Source: CAVWDU01 sp963753815
Lineage (GTDB): Bacteria; Pseudomonadota; Gammaproteobacteria; Pseudomonadales; Halieaceae
Reading direction: 5' to 3'
Assembly: GCA_963753815.1 (NCBI GenBank)
Contig: CAVWDU010000003.1
Location: 868,001 to 932,000 of the forward strand
DNA length: 64,000 nucleotides
The position numbers were made by a program, and so were the translations under genes. The stretch's first letter is position 1, and the number at the start of each line of letters is the position of its first letter. The notes beneath the pieces are model-generated. The model searched no databases, had not been told where the DNA came from, and saw only the letters and a program-made list of their open reading frames with translations. This document shows positions 17,273 to 26,343 of the stretch, piece after piece.

Positions 17273-18547
17273 TTGCAGTCACTCTTGTCACGTTTCGGTA
17301 CTACAGTGCTATATTGCCCCGACACCCACCTCAACTCCGATGGCCAGGCATTGCATCGTTCAATCGAGCAGGAAGACAACCAGGGCGACGGCAATACCCA
17401 GGCGGATTACACCCGTCTGGCCGATCTGCTCGGCACCCCGGCCTACCCGGGCAACCGGATCGAAATACTCATCAATGGTGATCGGATATTCCCCTCGATG
17501 CTGGAGGCGGTGGAAGCAGCAGAAAGTGAAATCTGCTTTGAAACCTTCATCTATTGGTCGGGATCAATTGCGCACCGCTTTGCCTCGGCTTTAGCCCAGG
17601 CCTCGAAGCGAGGCGTGAAGGTCCACGTACTGCTCGACTGGTGGGGCGCGTTGCAGATGGACGACGAGCTGATAAAGCAGATGCGTGATGCCGGCGCCAG
17701 GGTTCGCTATTTCAACCCGCTGCGCTGGTGGCAGTTTAGAAGACTCAATTACCGAACACACCGTAAGATAATGGTAGTCGATCGACAGGTGGCCTTCACC
17801 GGTGGCGTGGGGATCGCCGACGTCTGGCAGGGCGACGCCGCCTCACCAGACGAGTGGCACGATCTGCACTACCGTATTACCGGGCCGGTTGTGCGCTGTT
17901 TCCACGACGCCTTTCAGGAACTCTGGAGCGAGGTCTTGAAAGAGCCTCGCCTGCCGGCAGCTGACAGAGCGCCCGCTGAGAGGGAAAGCCCGGAGAGTGT
18001 CACTGCCCAGGTGATCACGAGCTCGCCGCGACAGGGCAGTGAGGTTGCTTACCGCGCCTTTCGCTATGCGATAGATACGGCGCAGCAATCGATAAGGCTG
18101 GTAACAGCCTACTTTGTTCCGGACCAGGAGACGATCGCAACAATGCTAGCCGCGTCAGAGCGTGGCGTGCGAGTCGATGTCATGGTGCCGGGTCAGTATA
18201 TCGACTCCACGATCGTTCGCCACGCGTCCCGGTCGTCCTGGGGTGCGCTGCTCACGGGCGGGATAAATATTCATGTGTACGATCCCACGATGTTGCATGC
18301 CAAAGTCATGATCGTTGACGACAGGTGGGTCCTGGTCGGCTCGGCGAACTTCGACAACCGCTCCTTTGCGCTGAATGACGAGATCATCATGAACGTTTTC
18401 AGTCCGCGCTTTGCCGCTGAACATCGCGATCTGTTTGAACAGGACAGTAAACGCTGCCACCGACTGACCTATGGTGAATGGAAGGGCCGTGGTATTTTCC
18501 GCCGATGCCAGGAGTTTTTCTCCAATCTTGTGAGGCCGCATCTGTAG
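17273..18547 (+). CDS. Cardiolipin synthase-like phospholipase D family protein
   Basis: Up to 424 residues. Two HxKxxxxD catalytic motifs are present, THRKIMVVDRQVAFTGGVG around residue 165 and LHAKVMIVDDRWVLVGSANF around residue 345, as in bacterial cardiolipin synthases that condense phosphatidylglycerol. The usual two N-terminal membrane helices of ClsA are absent, so it resembles ClsB/ClsC-type enzymes. The start is uncertain: only TTG (17273), GTG (17306) and TTG (17351) are available in frame. A -10-like TATATT near 17311 would favour a later start. Confidence 0.85.
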   Translation: MQSLLSRFGTTVLYCPDTHLNSDGQALHRSIEQEDNQGDGNTQADYTRLADLLGTPAYPGNRIEILINGDRIFPSMLEAVEAAESEICFETFIYWSGSIAHRFASALAQASKRGVKVHVLLDWWGALQMDDELIKQMRDAGARVRYFNPLRWWQFRRLNYRTHRKIMVVDRQVAFTGGVGIADVWQGDAASPDEWHDLHYRITGPVVRCFHDAFQELWSEVLKEPRLPAADRAPAERESPESVTAQVITSSPRQGSEVAYRAFRYAIDTAQQSIRLVTAYFVPDQETIATMLAASERGVRVDVMVPGQYIDSTIVRHASRSSWGALLTGGINIHVYDPTMLHAKVMIVDDRWVLVGSANFDNRSFALNDEIIMNVFSPRFAAEHRDLFEQDSKRCHRLTYGEWKGRGIFRRCQEFFSNLVRPHL

Positions 18548-18798
18548 CGGTTCAGCCATGCGGCATCACTAGAGAGAGCTGTCACGGTAGTTCACGACGC
18601 TGGAGCGCCAGCGCCGCGAGGCTCTAGCGGTCGGGAAATAATCAGGCCAGCTTGTCAACGGGCTATGGATAAGCGTAGTGAGACGCGTTAGTCTCCCACA
18701 CATGAGCAGTCCGTCGGGCTGGCTCGCGTCGCACAGTGTGTGCCGCTACCGCCGCAGCAGCGCTACCGCCACTGATACCTAATAACAGGACATAGCCC

Positions 18799-21120
18799 AT
18801 GAACTCTCGCGACAGATATCCGGCCACAGCCCGGTCACCCCTCACACTCGCGCTCGTGGTAACGATTGCTGCCAGCAGTGCACCGGCGCTCGCGCAGGAG
18901 CAGGAGCCGCGACGCCGCGCCAGCTCCGCGCTGCTCGAGGAAGTCGTGGTCACGGCGCGCAAGCGGCTGGAGTCGTCCCAGGATGTACCGCTTGCCATCT
19001 CCGCTTACAACTCCGACCAGCTTGACGCGCTCAAAGTCCGCAATCTCACCGATCTTGCGGTCGGCATGCCCAGCGTGGTGCTGGATGAGATCGGGACCTC
19101 GCGTGGCTACGCAAACTTCTCCATCCGCGGTATCGGCATCAACAGCTCTATCCCTTCCATCGACCCCGCGGTTGGCGTGGTGGTAGACGGCGTTTACCTC
19201 GGCACCAACGCCGGCGTGGTCTTCGACAATTTCGACATCCAGAGTATCGAGGTGCTGCGCGGTCCGCAGGGTACGCTGTTCGGTCGCAACGTGACGGGCG
19301 GCGCGGTGCTGCTCAATACCCGGGTGCCGTCTGAAGAATTCGAATTCAATGCGCGCGCCAGCTACGAGTTCCCGGATGACGGCGGCGCGAGCACGATCCT
19401 GCAGGCTTCAGTCAGTGGCGGACTGACCGACACGATCGCAGCCAAGCTTGCGATTTACTACAATGACGACGACGGTGCGCTGGTGAATGAGTTTGACGGC
19501 GCGGACCACGGACGCTATGAGCAGACCATTATCCGGCCGGTCATCGCCTGGCGCCCGACCGACTCCTTCGAGGTGATCGCCCGTTACGAGCGCCAGGACG
19601 TCGAGGCCGATGGACCCTCCGCGCAGTCCCACACCAATGGCAGCGGCGACCCCGGTATGCCGTACAACGCGAAACGCGACAGCTTCGACTTCAATATCGA
19701 CGAGCCCGGCGATTTCGATCTCGAAGTGGACTTTTTCAACCTGACCGTTAACTGGGACGTACTGGGCGGCACGCTGACGAATATCTACGGCTACCGCGAT
19801 GCAGAGACCAACACGAACGCGGACATCGACGCACAGCCAGTATGGATATTTCACTCGGACACCTTCTCAACCTACGATCAGTGGTCCAATGAGCTACGGT
19901 ACAACGGCCTCTTCCTGAACGACCGGCTGAACCTCACTGCAGGCGTCTACGTCTTCGAGAGCGAGCTGGCCTATGACGAGAACCGGCGCCTGCTCGGCCT
20001 TCTCACGCCCGGCGCTTCAGTCCCGGCACTGAACCAGGAGGGTGGCGGCTACCTCGATGTATCCAGCGTCGGCCTGTTCCTGAACCTGGATTACGACCTG
20101 ACAGATCGTCTGACGCTGTCTGCCGGCATTCGCTGGACCGAAGAGGAAAAAGACGCCCGCACGACCAACCTGGTCGTCAACAATTCAGCCTGCTACATCG
20201 GTGAGCCCAATGGTCCCTCTTACTTCCCGGCGACCACCAAGTGTGTCGCCGACTTCGTCGATGACGAGACCTGGGACTTCGTGTCTCCCAAGCTTGGGTT
20301 CATGTACGAGATCAATGATGACTCCCGCGTCTACGGCAGCGTCACCCAGGGTTACCGCTCCGGCGGTTACAACCTGCGTAATACGGAAGTCCCCATCGGC
20401 AACAACCCGGACGGCACGCTGGCCTACGAGTTCGGCCCGGGGCCGTTCGATACGGAAGAGGTCATTTCCTACGAGCTGGGCTACAAGTCGGAGTGGGGGC
20501 GTGGCCAGCTGAACATTTCGGCCTATTTCACCCAGATCGATGACCAGCAGCGAGAGGTAAACCTGCCCAGTGCCGCTGCCGGTGTCTTGCAGCTGATCCA
20601 GAATACTGCGGATACGGACATCATGGGTATTGAGGTCGACGGCACGTTCGCGTTGACTGATAACCTGACGGTTCAGGGCTCCGTTGGCTTCCTGGATGCC
20701 GAATACCAGTCCGTGCGCTTCGATCTCAATGGCGATGGCGTGGTCGACGGGGCGGACGAAAAACTCGATCTGCCGCGCGCACCGGAACTGACTTACAGCC
20801 TTTCCGCCATTTACGACCTGGACGTCGGCCGCTACGGCTACCTGTCTTCGCGGATCAGCTACTCCTATCGCGATGAAACCGCCTACACGGACAACAACCT
20901 TGGATTCATTCTGGAGCAGGAGATCCTCGATCTCACGTTCGATTTTCACACCAGCAATGATAACTGGATCATCTCGCTGTACGGGCGGAACCTGCTGGAC
21001 ACGGTACGCCACGGCGGCGACACGCAGCTCGGCTTCATCGGCCCGATTCCGACGTTCGGCACCTTCTCGCCGCTCAGCACACCACGCACCTACGGAGTGG
21101 AAGTGAACTACGCGTTCTGA
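18799..21120 (+). CDS. TonB-dependent outer-membrane receptor
   Basis: 773 residues from ATG 18799. Signal peptide (LTLALVVTIAASSAPALAQ), TonB box LLEEVVVTARKR, plug with SQDVPLAISAYN and VLRGPQGTLFGRNVTGGAV, then a long barrel ending in aromatic Phe (GVEVNYAF). The plug style is that of the iron/complex-carbon receptors abundant in marine gammaproteobacteria and sphingomonads. The substrate is not evident; no TonB, ExbB or ligand enzyme lies beside it. It stands alone between a 251-bp leader and its own terminator. Confidence 0.93.
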   Translation: MNSRDRYPATARSPLTLALVVTIAASSAPALAQEQEPRRRASSALLEEVVVTARKRLESSQDVPLAISAYNSDQLDALKVRNLTDLAVGMPSVVLDEIGTSRGYANFSIRGIGINSSIPSIDPAVGVVVDGVYLGTNAGVVFDNFDIQSIEVLRGPQGTLFGRNVTGGAVLLNTRVPSEEFEFNARASYEFPDDGGASTILQASVSGGLTDTIAAKLAIYYNDDDGALVNEFDGADHGRYEQTIIRPVIAWRPTDSFEVIARYERQDVEADGPSAQSHTNGSGDPGMPYNAKRDSFDFNIDEPGDFDLEVDFFNLTVNWDVLGGTLTNIYGYRDAETNTNADIDAQPVWIFHSDTFSTYDQWSNELRYNGLFLNDRLNLTAGVYVFESELAYDENRRLLGLLTPGASVPALNQEGGGYLDVSSVGLFLNLDYDLTDRLTLSAGIRWTEEEKDARTTNLVVNNSACYIGEPNGPSYFPATTKCVADFVDDETWDFVSPKLGFMYEINDDSRVYGSVTQGYRSGGYNLRNTEVPIGNNPDGTLAYEFGPGPFDTEEVISYELGYKSEWGRGQLNISAYFTQIDDQQREVNLPSAAAGVLQLIQNTADTDIMGIEVDGTFALTDNLTVQGSVGFLDAEYQSVRFDLNGDGVVDGADEKLDLPRAPELTYSLSAIYDLDVGRYGYLSSRISYSYRDETAYTDNNLGFILEQEILDLTFDFHTSNDNWIISLYGRNLLDTVRHGGDTQLGFIGPIPTFGTFSPLSTPRTYGVEVNYAF

Positions 21121-21152
21121 AGCAAAAACCGCTGCCTCCGGGGAGGCACCTG

Positions 21153-21181
21153 AAGCGGCGCGCAAACCCGCCGTTTTTTTT
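21153..21181 (+). terminator. Rho-independent terminator of the second TonB receptor gene
   Basis: Stem CGGCG / CGCCG, extended by a G-T and two A-T pairs, with an 8-base loop and a run of eight T. It lies 33 bp after the stop. A GCCTCC/GGAGGC hairpin precedes it. Confidence 0.8.
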
Positions 21182-21367
21182 GCCGTCTACGGTGTGTCCC
21201 GGGACAGTTTTCTCAACTTCATGGTTGGGAACGGATTACGAAATCTGCCCGATGAATCACGGAACACCGTCCCGGGCGGCCGGGGTAACTTCGCTTGCGG
21301 TGAAGATCGGTCGACGAAGAACTGGCGTGGTATGTCTGCTCGCCCCACGCCGACCGGTACAGAGAGT

Positions 21368-22009
21368 CTAGGGGCTGGAAGCCGTGTAGACCTTGACCAA
21401 ACGTGCAGTGGGGTCCTGCTGCCGCTTGCTCATCCAGGCCTCGAACTCAGGGTGGTCCGCATCCTGGAACTTGGCCCAGGCATCCCAGTCCGCGAAAGTC
21501 ATGGCATAGTGCATGCGGTTCATCTGGTCGACATGTATGGAAACCGAAGCGCCGTCCTTTTCGTGCAACGCCCTGGCCTCGGCGCCCGCCTTCATCATAT
21601 CGGCCACTCGCCCGGGCTCGGCCTCCCAGATGAATACCTGGTACACGTCGCCGTCGTCGTCGCCGGCTACAGGCGTATTGAGCAGGTAATTCTCAGCCAG
21701 TTCCGCCGACGGATCCGAATTCCACTTGGCGAGAAACGCCTTCCAGGCCTTGTCTTCGTCAAGCTTCGCACCCTGTTTCGCCCACCCGGCCCAGTTGTCG
21801 TGGTAGGTAGCGAAATGCACACCACCGTCGAGGTCTACGCCGATACTGACGCTACCTCCAGCTTTTTCGATGATGCCCTTGGCCTCTTTGGCCGCTGCCA
21901 AAGTTCCCGGCACACCCCCCATCTTGGGCTTCCAGATATTGACTTCCAGGACCTGGGCGCCGGCCAGTGAAGTGAACAGTGTTAACGCGATTGCGGTCAG
22001 TAGTCTCAT
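21368..22009 (-). CDS. Secreted protein of two tandem homologous domains
   Basis: 213 residues from ATG 22009 (AAGGA 9 bases upstream). A cleavable signal peptide (LLTAIALTLFTSLAGAQ) precedes two repeats of about 90 residues. Repeat 1 (from LEVNIWKPKMGG) and repeat 2 (from YQVFIWEAEPGR) align along their length: both contain IW, an EA-helix, SVSIxVD, a W..WAK segment and a DPxAxL ending. The pattern suggests a duplicated ferredoxin-like (dimeric alpha-beta barrel, NIPSNAP-like) fold in the periplasm. No family name or activity can be assigned. Confidence 0.75.
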   Translation of the reverse strand: MRLLTAIALTLFTSLAGAQVLEVNIWKPKMGGVPGTLAAAKEAKGIIEKAGGSVSIGVDLDGGVHFATYHDNWAGWAKQGAKLDEDKAWKAFLAKWNSDPSAELAENYLLNTPVAGDDDGDVYQVFIWEAEPGRVADMMKAGAEARALHEKDGASVSIHVDQMNRMHYAMTFADWDAWAKFQDADHPEFEAWMSKRQQDPTARLVKVYTASSP

Positions 22010-22280
22010 GTTATTAATCCTTCCGTGATTGGACGTGATCGGCCCGCTGTTCAGGTACGACAACTCACCTATCCAACGCAAACCTGCCGCACGCTGACGG
22101 GACCGGTAACCAGTAAGACTAGACCCTATGCCCTACTTCGCCAGTCTGTGCGGATTCGACAGGTTTACAGCAGGGGCCATTGCGGAAGCAGCCCCCGCGC
22201 TTGAACCACAGGCTTCGGGTACGCATTGACCCCGTGAAAGTGGGAGCGATTCCGGGCACAAAGCCCGGTGGCTGTGCGCG

Positions 22281-22898
22281 TCAGGCGGCGTAACAACCCA
22301 GGAACATGTCGACAGCACCGCCGATTACCGCCTCCTGCTCCTGTTTCGACGCGGGCTGGCGGTAGCCCGCCACCAGCGGCCAGAACAGGGCGCCTTTCAG
22401 CAGTGAAGTAAACTGGTTGGCCGCCAGGGCAACACTCTCGACCCGCAGCCTGTCGTCATCGACAGCCGCCTGGATCCAGGTTTCGATCGGGTCGTGTCCC
22501 GAGCCTGTCTCGGCGAGAATCTCCCTGAACATTTCCCGGCAGTTACCCACCTCCGCGAGGAATACCCGGAACACGGCGACGTAATCCGGCGCGGTGACCT
22601 GCGCTACCTCACGTTCGGCGATTTGGCGCAGTTGGTCTGCAAGAGGTCTGGCCGGATCGTAGGCGACACGGATCGCCTGGCGCATATCGTCGATGAACTG
22701 TTGGGTAATCGCCCTGAACAGGTCTTCCTTGCTGGGGAAGTGGTTGTAGACCGTGCGCTTGCTGACCTGCGCACGCTCGGCGACACGGTCCATGCTGGTG
22801 TCGCGAAAACCCGCTTCCAGGAATTCCGCCCGGGCGGCGGCGAGAATGTCCAGGCGTTTGCGCTGGGTGAGAGTCAGTTTAGGCCGGGCCGCGGTCAT
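22281..22898 (-). CDS. TetR/AcrR-family repressor
   Basis: 205 residues. The N-terminal helix-turn-helix is clear (TSMDRVAERAQVSKRTVYNH, residues about 34-53), followed by FPSKEDLFRAI. The ligand-binding half (residues 80-205) resembles the AefR-type TetR C-terminal domain. It is transcribed divergently from the short-chain dehydrogenase gene across 102 bp that contain two 19-bp direct repeats, so it most likely represses that gene and itself. The inducer is unknown. Confidence 0.9.
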   Translation of the reverse strand: MTAARPKLTLTQRKRLDILAAARAEFLEAGFRDTSMDRVAERAQVSKRTVYNHFPSKEDLFRAITQQFIDDMRQAIRVAYDPARPLADQLRQIAEREVAQVTAPDYVAVFRVFLAEVGNCREMFREILAETGSGHDPIETWIQAAVDDDRLRVESVALAANQFTSLLKGALFWPLVAGYRQPASKQEQEAVIGGAVDMFLGCYAA

Positions 22899-22906
22899 GA
22901 ATCAAA

Positions 22907-22964
22907 ACTACACTGGTAAGTTTACATTTTGGATTTCCGGTATATACTACACCGCTCAGTTTAC
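22907..22964 (+). promoter_or_regulatory. Sigma-70-like promoter flanked by paired 19-bp operator-like direct repeats
   Basis: TTTACA (22921-22926) and TATACT (22943-22948) are spaced 16 bp and point toward the dehydrogenase gene. ACTACACTGGTAAGTTTAC (22907-22925) and ACTACACCGCTCAGTTTAC (22946-22964) match at 16 of 19 positions, 39 bp apart; one covers the -35 and the other the -10/start region. This is the expected layout for repression by the adjacent TetR protein. Confidence 0.6.
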
Positions 22965-23000
22965 TTATGCACCGCAAGCAACCACCGAGAGGAATGTCAG

Positions 23001-23918
23001 ATGCGCAGGGTAAAGAACTGGACGCCCGATAAACTGCCGGCCCTGGACGGGAAACGTTACCTGATCACGGGGGGCAATTCCGGTATCGGCCTGGAGGCAG
23101 CGAAGATCCTGGCGGAAAAAGGTGCCGACGTCATCATCGCCTGCCGCAACCCCGACAAGGCCAGCGCGGCGGTCCGGGAGATTGACGCAGCGGGCCCGGG
23201 CGCCGTCGACAGCATCGCGCTGGACCTGTCTTCCCTGGCGTCCGTGCGCAGGGCGGTCGACGAGGTACGTGCCCGCTACGACAGCCTGGATGGCCTGGTG
23301 AACAATGCCGGGATCATGCAGACTCCGGAGACCCGAACCGAGGACGGCTTCGAATTGCAGCTGGCGACCAATCACCTGGGACACTTCCTGCTGACCGCCC
23401 TGCTCTTCGACCTGGTGGAGAACGCCGGGGGCCGGATTACCGTGGTCAGCAGCATTGCCCACAAGCTGGGGCGAATCAACCTGGATGACCTGATGCTGGA
23501 GGAGTCCTACGACCCCACCCGGGCCTACGGCCAGAGCAAGCTCGCCAACATGCTGTTCGCCCAGGAACTGTCCCGTCGCCTGGAGGCAGCGGGCAGCCCC
23601 GTCATGGCCAATGTCTGCCACCCCGGCTACTCCGCCACCAACCTGCAATCCACCGGGCCGGAAGGGTTTCTCGTCGGGCTGTACGGCGTACTCAATCGAT
23701 TGTGGGCCCAGTCTTCCTACAAGGGTGCGATCCCCACTGTGCTGGCGGTGGCGGGAGACGAGGCGGAGTCGGGCGGATACTACGGCCCGGTGAAATTCAT
23801 GGACTCAGTGGGCCCGGTGGGCAATGCCCGCATTGCCGGTCGCGGGCGGAATAAAGAGACCGCGGCCGAACTCTGGCGCCGCAGCGAGGAACTCGTGGGA
23901 GTGACCTGGGCGTTCTGA
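23001..23918 (+). CDS. Short-chain dehydrogenase/reductase
   Basis: 305 residues from ATG 23001 with AGAGGA 8 bases upstream. The NAD(P)-binding motif LITGGNSGIGLEAA, the structural NNAGIM, the catalytic Ser region VVSSIAHKLG and the catalytic YGQSKLAN are all present in order. The sequence resembles the retinol-dehydrogenase/WWOX-like branch of SDRs with a long C-terminal substrate loop. The substrate is unknown. Control by the divergent TetR protein and a one-base stop/start overlap with the following MBL gene point to an inducible two-gene unit. Confidence 0.9.
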   Translation: MRRVKNWTPDKLPALDGKRYLITGGNSGIGLEAAKILAEKGADVIIACRNPDKASAAVREIDAAGPGAVDSIALDLSSLASVRRAVDEVRARYDSLDGLVNNAGIMQTPETRTEDGFELQLATNHLGHFLLTALLFDLVENAGGRITVVSSIAHKLGRINLDDLMLEESYDPTRAYGQSKLANMLFAQELSRRLEAAGSPVMANVCHPGYSATNLQSTGPEGFLVGLYGVLNRLWAQSSYKGAIPTVLAVAGDEAESGGYYGPVKFMDSVGPVGNARIAGRGRNKETAAELWRRSEELVGVTWAF

Positions 23919-25039
23919 TGGCGCGTACCAAGGCTGCGATGACACATCTAATCACCTTCACGGGCGCCCTGCTCACTACCGTTCTCATCGCCCTGCCGGC
24001 ATACGCCGGAGCGGGCTCGGAACGGATCGACGGGCGCTACGTCAACGACACTGGTCCCCAGAAGATGAATTTCGGTAAAGCCGCCTCCCAGGTCATGTTT
24101 TCACGACAGGTCGACAAGTCACCCGGTGAACCACTGCCCCTGCGGCACCTGGACGCGACCTCCCTCGCGGACATTCAGGGCCCGGTCATCTACCGGCTGG
24201 GTCATTCCTCGATGTTGATCAAGCTGGGGGAGGACCTGCTGCTGCTTGACCCGGTGTTCAGCGAGCGCGCCTCACCCATGCAGTGGGTCGGGCCCAAACG
24301 ATTCCACCCGGTGCCACTGGCGCCTGCAGCATTGCCGCGAATCACCGCCGTGGTCATCAGCCACAATCACTACGATCACCTCGACAGGGACACCGTGACG
24401 AAGCTCGCCGATAACGTCGACTACTTCGTGGTACCCCTGGGCGTGGGTGAACACCTGCGCGATTGGGGCGTGGACGAGGAATCCATCGTGGAGCTGGACT
24501 GGTGGGATGAACTTGAGCTGGGTGAACTGACCCTGGCGGCCACGCCCGCCCAACATTTTTCCGGCCGCTCGCTCACCGACCGCAACAAGACGCTGTGGGC
24601 CAGTTGGGTGATACAGGGCGCCGGCGTCAACCTCTTCTTCAGCGGCGACTCGGGTTACTTCGACGGCTTCCGGGAAATCGGCGAGCACTACGGGCCCTTC
24701 GATATCACCATGATCGAGAACGGCGCCTACAACAAGGCCTGGCGCAGCGTGCACATGATGCCGGAAGAGAGCGTGCAGGCTCATATCGACCTCAAGGGTC
24801 AGGCCATGCTGCCCATTCACAACAGCACCTTCGACCTGTCCACTCATGCCTGGTACGAGCCCCTGGAGCGCGTCAGCGCTCTGGCCAGGAAGCGGGGCGT
24901 AGCGCTGCTGACACCGGTCATCGGTGCACCCGTGCAGGTGCTTGCGCCGCAACCGACCTATGCCTGGTGGCGGGGCGAGGAGGAAGCGCTGGTCGCGGAT
25001 GGTGCGGCCATGGCAGAGGTGTGCGAGGAATCGTGTTGA
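23918..25039 (+). CDS. Exported MBL-fold hydrolase, NAPE-PLD-like
   Basis: 373 residues. A signal peptide (ITFTGALLTTVLIALPAYAG) is followed by an MBL domain: VIYRLGHSSMLIKLGED, VVISHNHYDHLDRDTV (HxHxDH zinc ligands), FFSGDSGYFDGF and a terminal His segment MLPIHNSTFDLSTHAW. The pattern matches bacterial relatives of N-acylphosphatidylethanolamine phospholipase D and UlaG-like lactonases. The ATG overlaps the SDR stop (TGATG), so translation is probably coupled. A lipid or lactone substrate in the periplasm is plausible but not shown. Confidence 0.85.
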   Translation: MARTKAAMTHLITFTGALLTTVLIALPAYAGAGSERIDGRYVNDTGPQKMNFGKAASQVMFSRQVDKSPGEPLPLRHLDATSLADIQGPVIYRLGHSSMLIKLGEDLLLLDPVFSERASPMQWVGPKRFHPVPLAPAALPRITAVVISHNHYDHLDRDTVTKLADNVDYFVVPLGVGEHLRDWGVDEESIVELDWWDELELGELTLAATPAQHFSGRSLTDRNKTLWASWVIQGAGVNLFFSGDSGYFDGFREIGEHYGPFDITMIENGAYNKAWRSVHMMPEESVQAHIDLKGQAMLPIHNSTFDLSTHAWYEPLERVSALARKRGVALLTPVIGAPVQVLAPQPTYAWWRGEEEALVADGAAMAEVCEESC

Positions 25040-25151
25040 CGATGACCGCCCTGCCTCGCTGATAGTCGGACCGCCAGGTGAGACAAGGTTTTTGTAGTCA
25101 GGCCTGAAGCGCCAACTGCTACACTGGCCGACCCCCCAATGAGGATATGCC

Positions 25152-26196
25152 ATGAAGCTAGCGATCATCGGCGCGGGCCCGGCAGGACTCGCCACCGCCT
25201 GGGCCCTGAAAAACAGCACTGTTGAGGTGCAGGTGTTCGAAAAAAGTCGCGGAGTTTCCGGCCGGGCGGCTTCGCGCAGCCGTCACGGCGCCCGCTTCGA
25301 CTTCGGCGCCAACTACTTCCGGCTCGACACCCCGGATACCGAGCAACTCGTGCTTCACAGCCTGCCGACAGATCACCTGGTTCGCATCGAGAACGAAGTG
25401 TGGACGTTCGACGGGAGCGGAGCCCTCGCCCCCGGCGACCCGCGCCAGAACCAGCAGGCGCGCTGGAACTACGACAGCGGCATCAACACGCTGGGCAAGC
25501 TGCTCGCCGAGGCGGCGGGCGCACCGGTACACCACGGATGTCGCGTCTCGGGGCTCAAGCGGCACGCCGGGCAGTGGTTTCTCCAATCGGATTGCGATAT
25601 CGCCGACAATGGTTTTGACGCGGTACTACTGACACCGCCCGCACCACAGACCGTTGAGCTGCTGGCGCACAGTGAACTCGGGGAAGCCCCGGGCGAGTTG
25701 CTGAAGTCGGGCCTCAGGGACGCCCGCTACCACGCCCAGTGGTGTTTTGCCCTCGGCTTCCAGGCACCGCTGGAACGCCCGGAGAACTGTTTTGCAATGA
25801 TCAATACGGACCGCGCCCACGACGTGGCCTGGCTCAGCTTCGAAAACGACAAACCGGGGCGGGACCTCGGTGATGCCACTGTGATAATGGTGCAGATGTC
25901 CCCCGCCTGGAGCGTCGCCTACCTCAACGCCGAAGCCGACACTCTCGTGGAGACGGTCACCGAAAAAGCGCTCGCCCTGCTGGGCGAACAGCGCCCTACG
26001 CCGACCTGGTGGGACAGCCACCGCTGGCGTTACGCCCACCCCTTCCAGGCCGCAGATGCGTCGGTCACTGCAAGCGGCGGAACCCCAGGGGCTGTATTTC
26101 GCAGGCGATGCCCTGATCGGTAAGGGCCGCGTTGGCGGCGCGCTGCAGACGGGCCTCGATGCGGCGGGGCGGCTGCTGGACAACGCTGCTCCGTAA
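25152..26196 (+). pseudogene. Renalase-like FAD-dependent oxidase with a C-terminal frameshift
   Basis: The first frame (25152-26123) encodes KLAIIGAGPAGLATAWALK, an FAD-binding motif, and an amine-oxidase/renalase-type body (GARFDFGANYF). At about 26066-26070 the homologous frame changes: after HPFQAADAS the family C-terminus continues in the +1 frame as LQAAEPQGLYFAGDALIG and GRVGGALQTGLDAAGRLL, ending at TAA 26194-26196. The in-frame product instead runs to an unrelated 18-residue tail and loses the last FAD-contacting segment. One extra base would explain it. Either a recent inactivation or a base-calling error; otherwise the gene has a good ribosome binding site. Confidence 0.8.
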
Positions 26197-26343
26197 CAGC
26201 GGTCTCTAAACAGGTTGTTCACCTGAGGCATCCCCGAACCATTGGATGTGCGCCGCAGGCGGTTTTCCGTCCAGTGCCATAGCTTCTGTGACAGCCGTGG
26301 GAAGAGAGTTTTTTACAGCGTCACATCCCATCAGCGCGAGCTG

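Noticed and set aside
20185..21165. 326-codon minus-strand frame inside the second TonB receptor gene
   Set aside because: Same shadow effect; composition follows the opposite coding strand.
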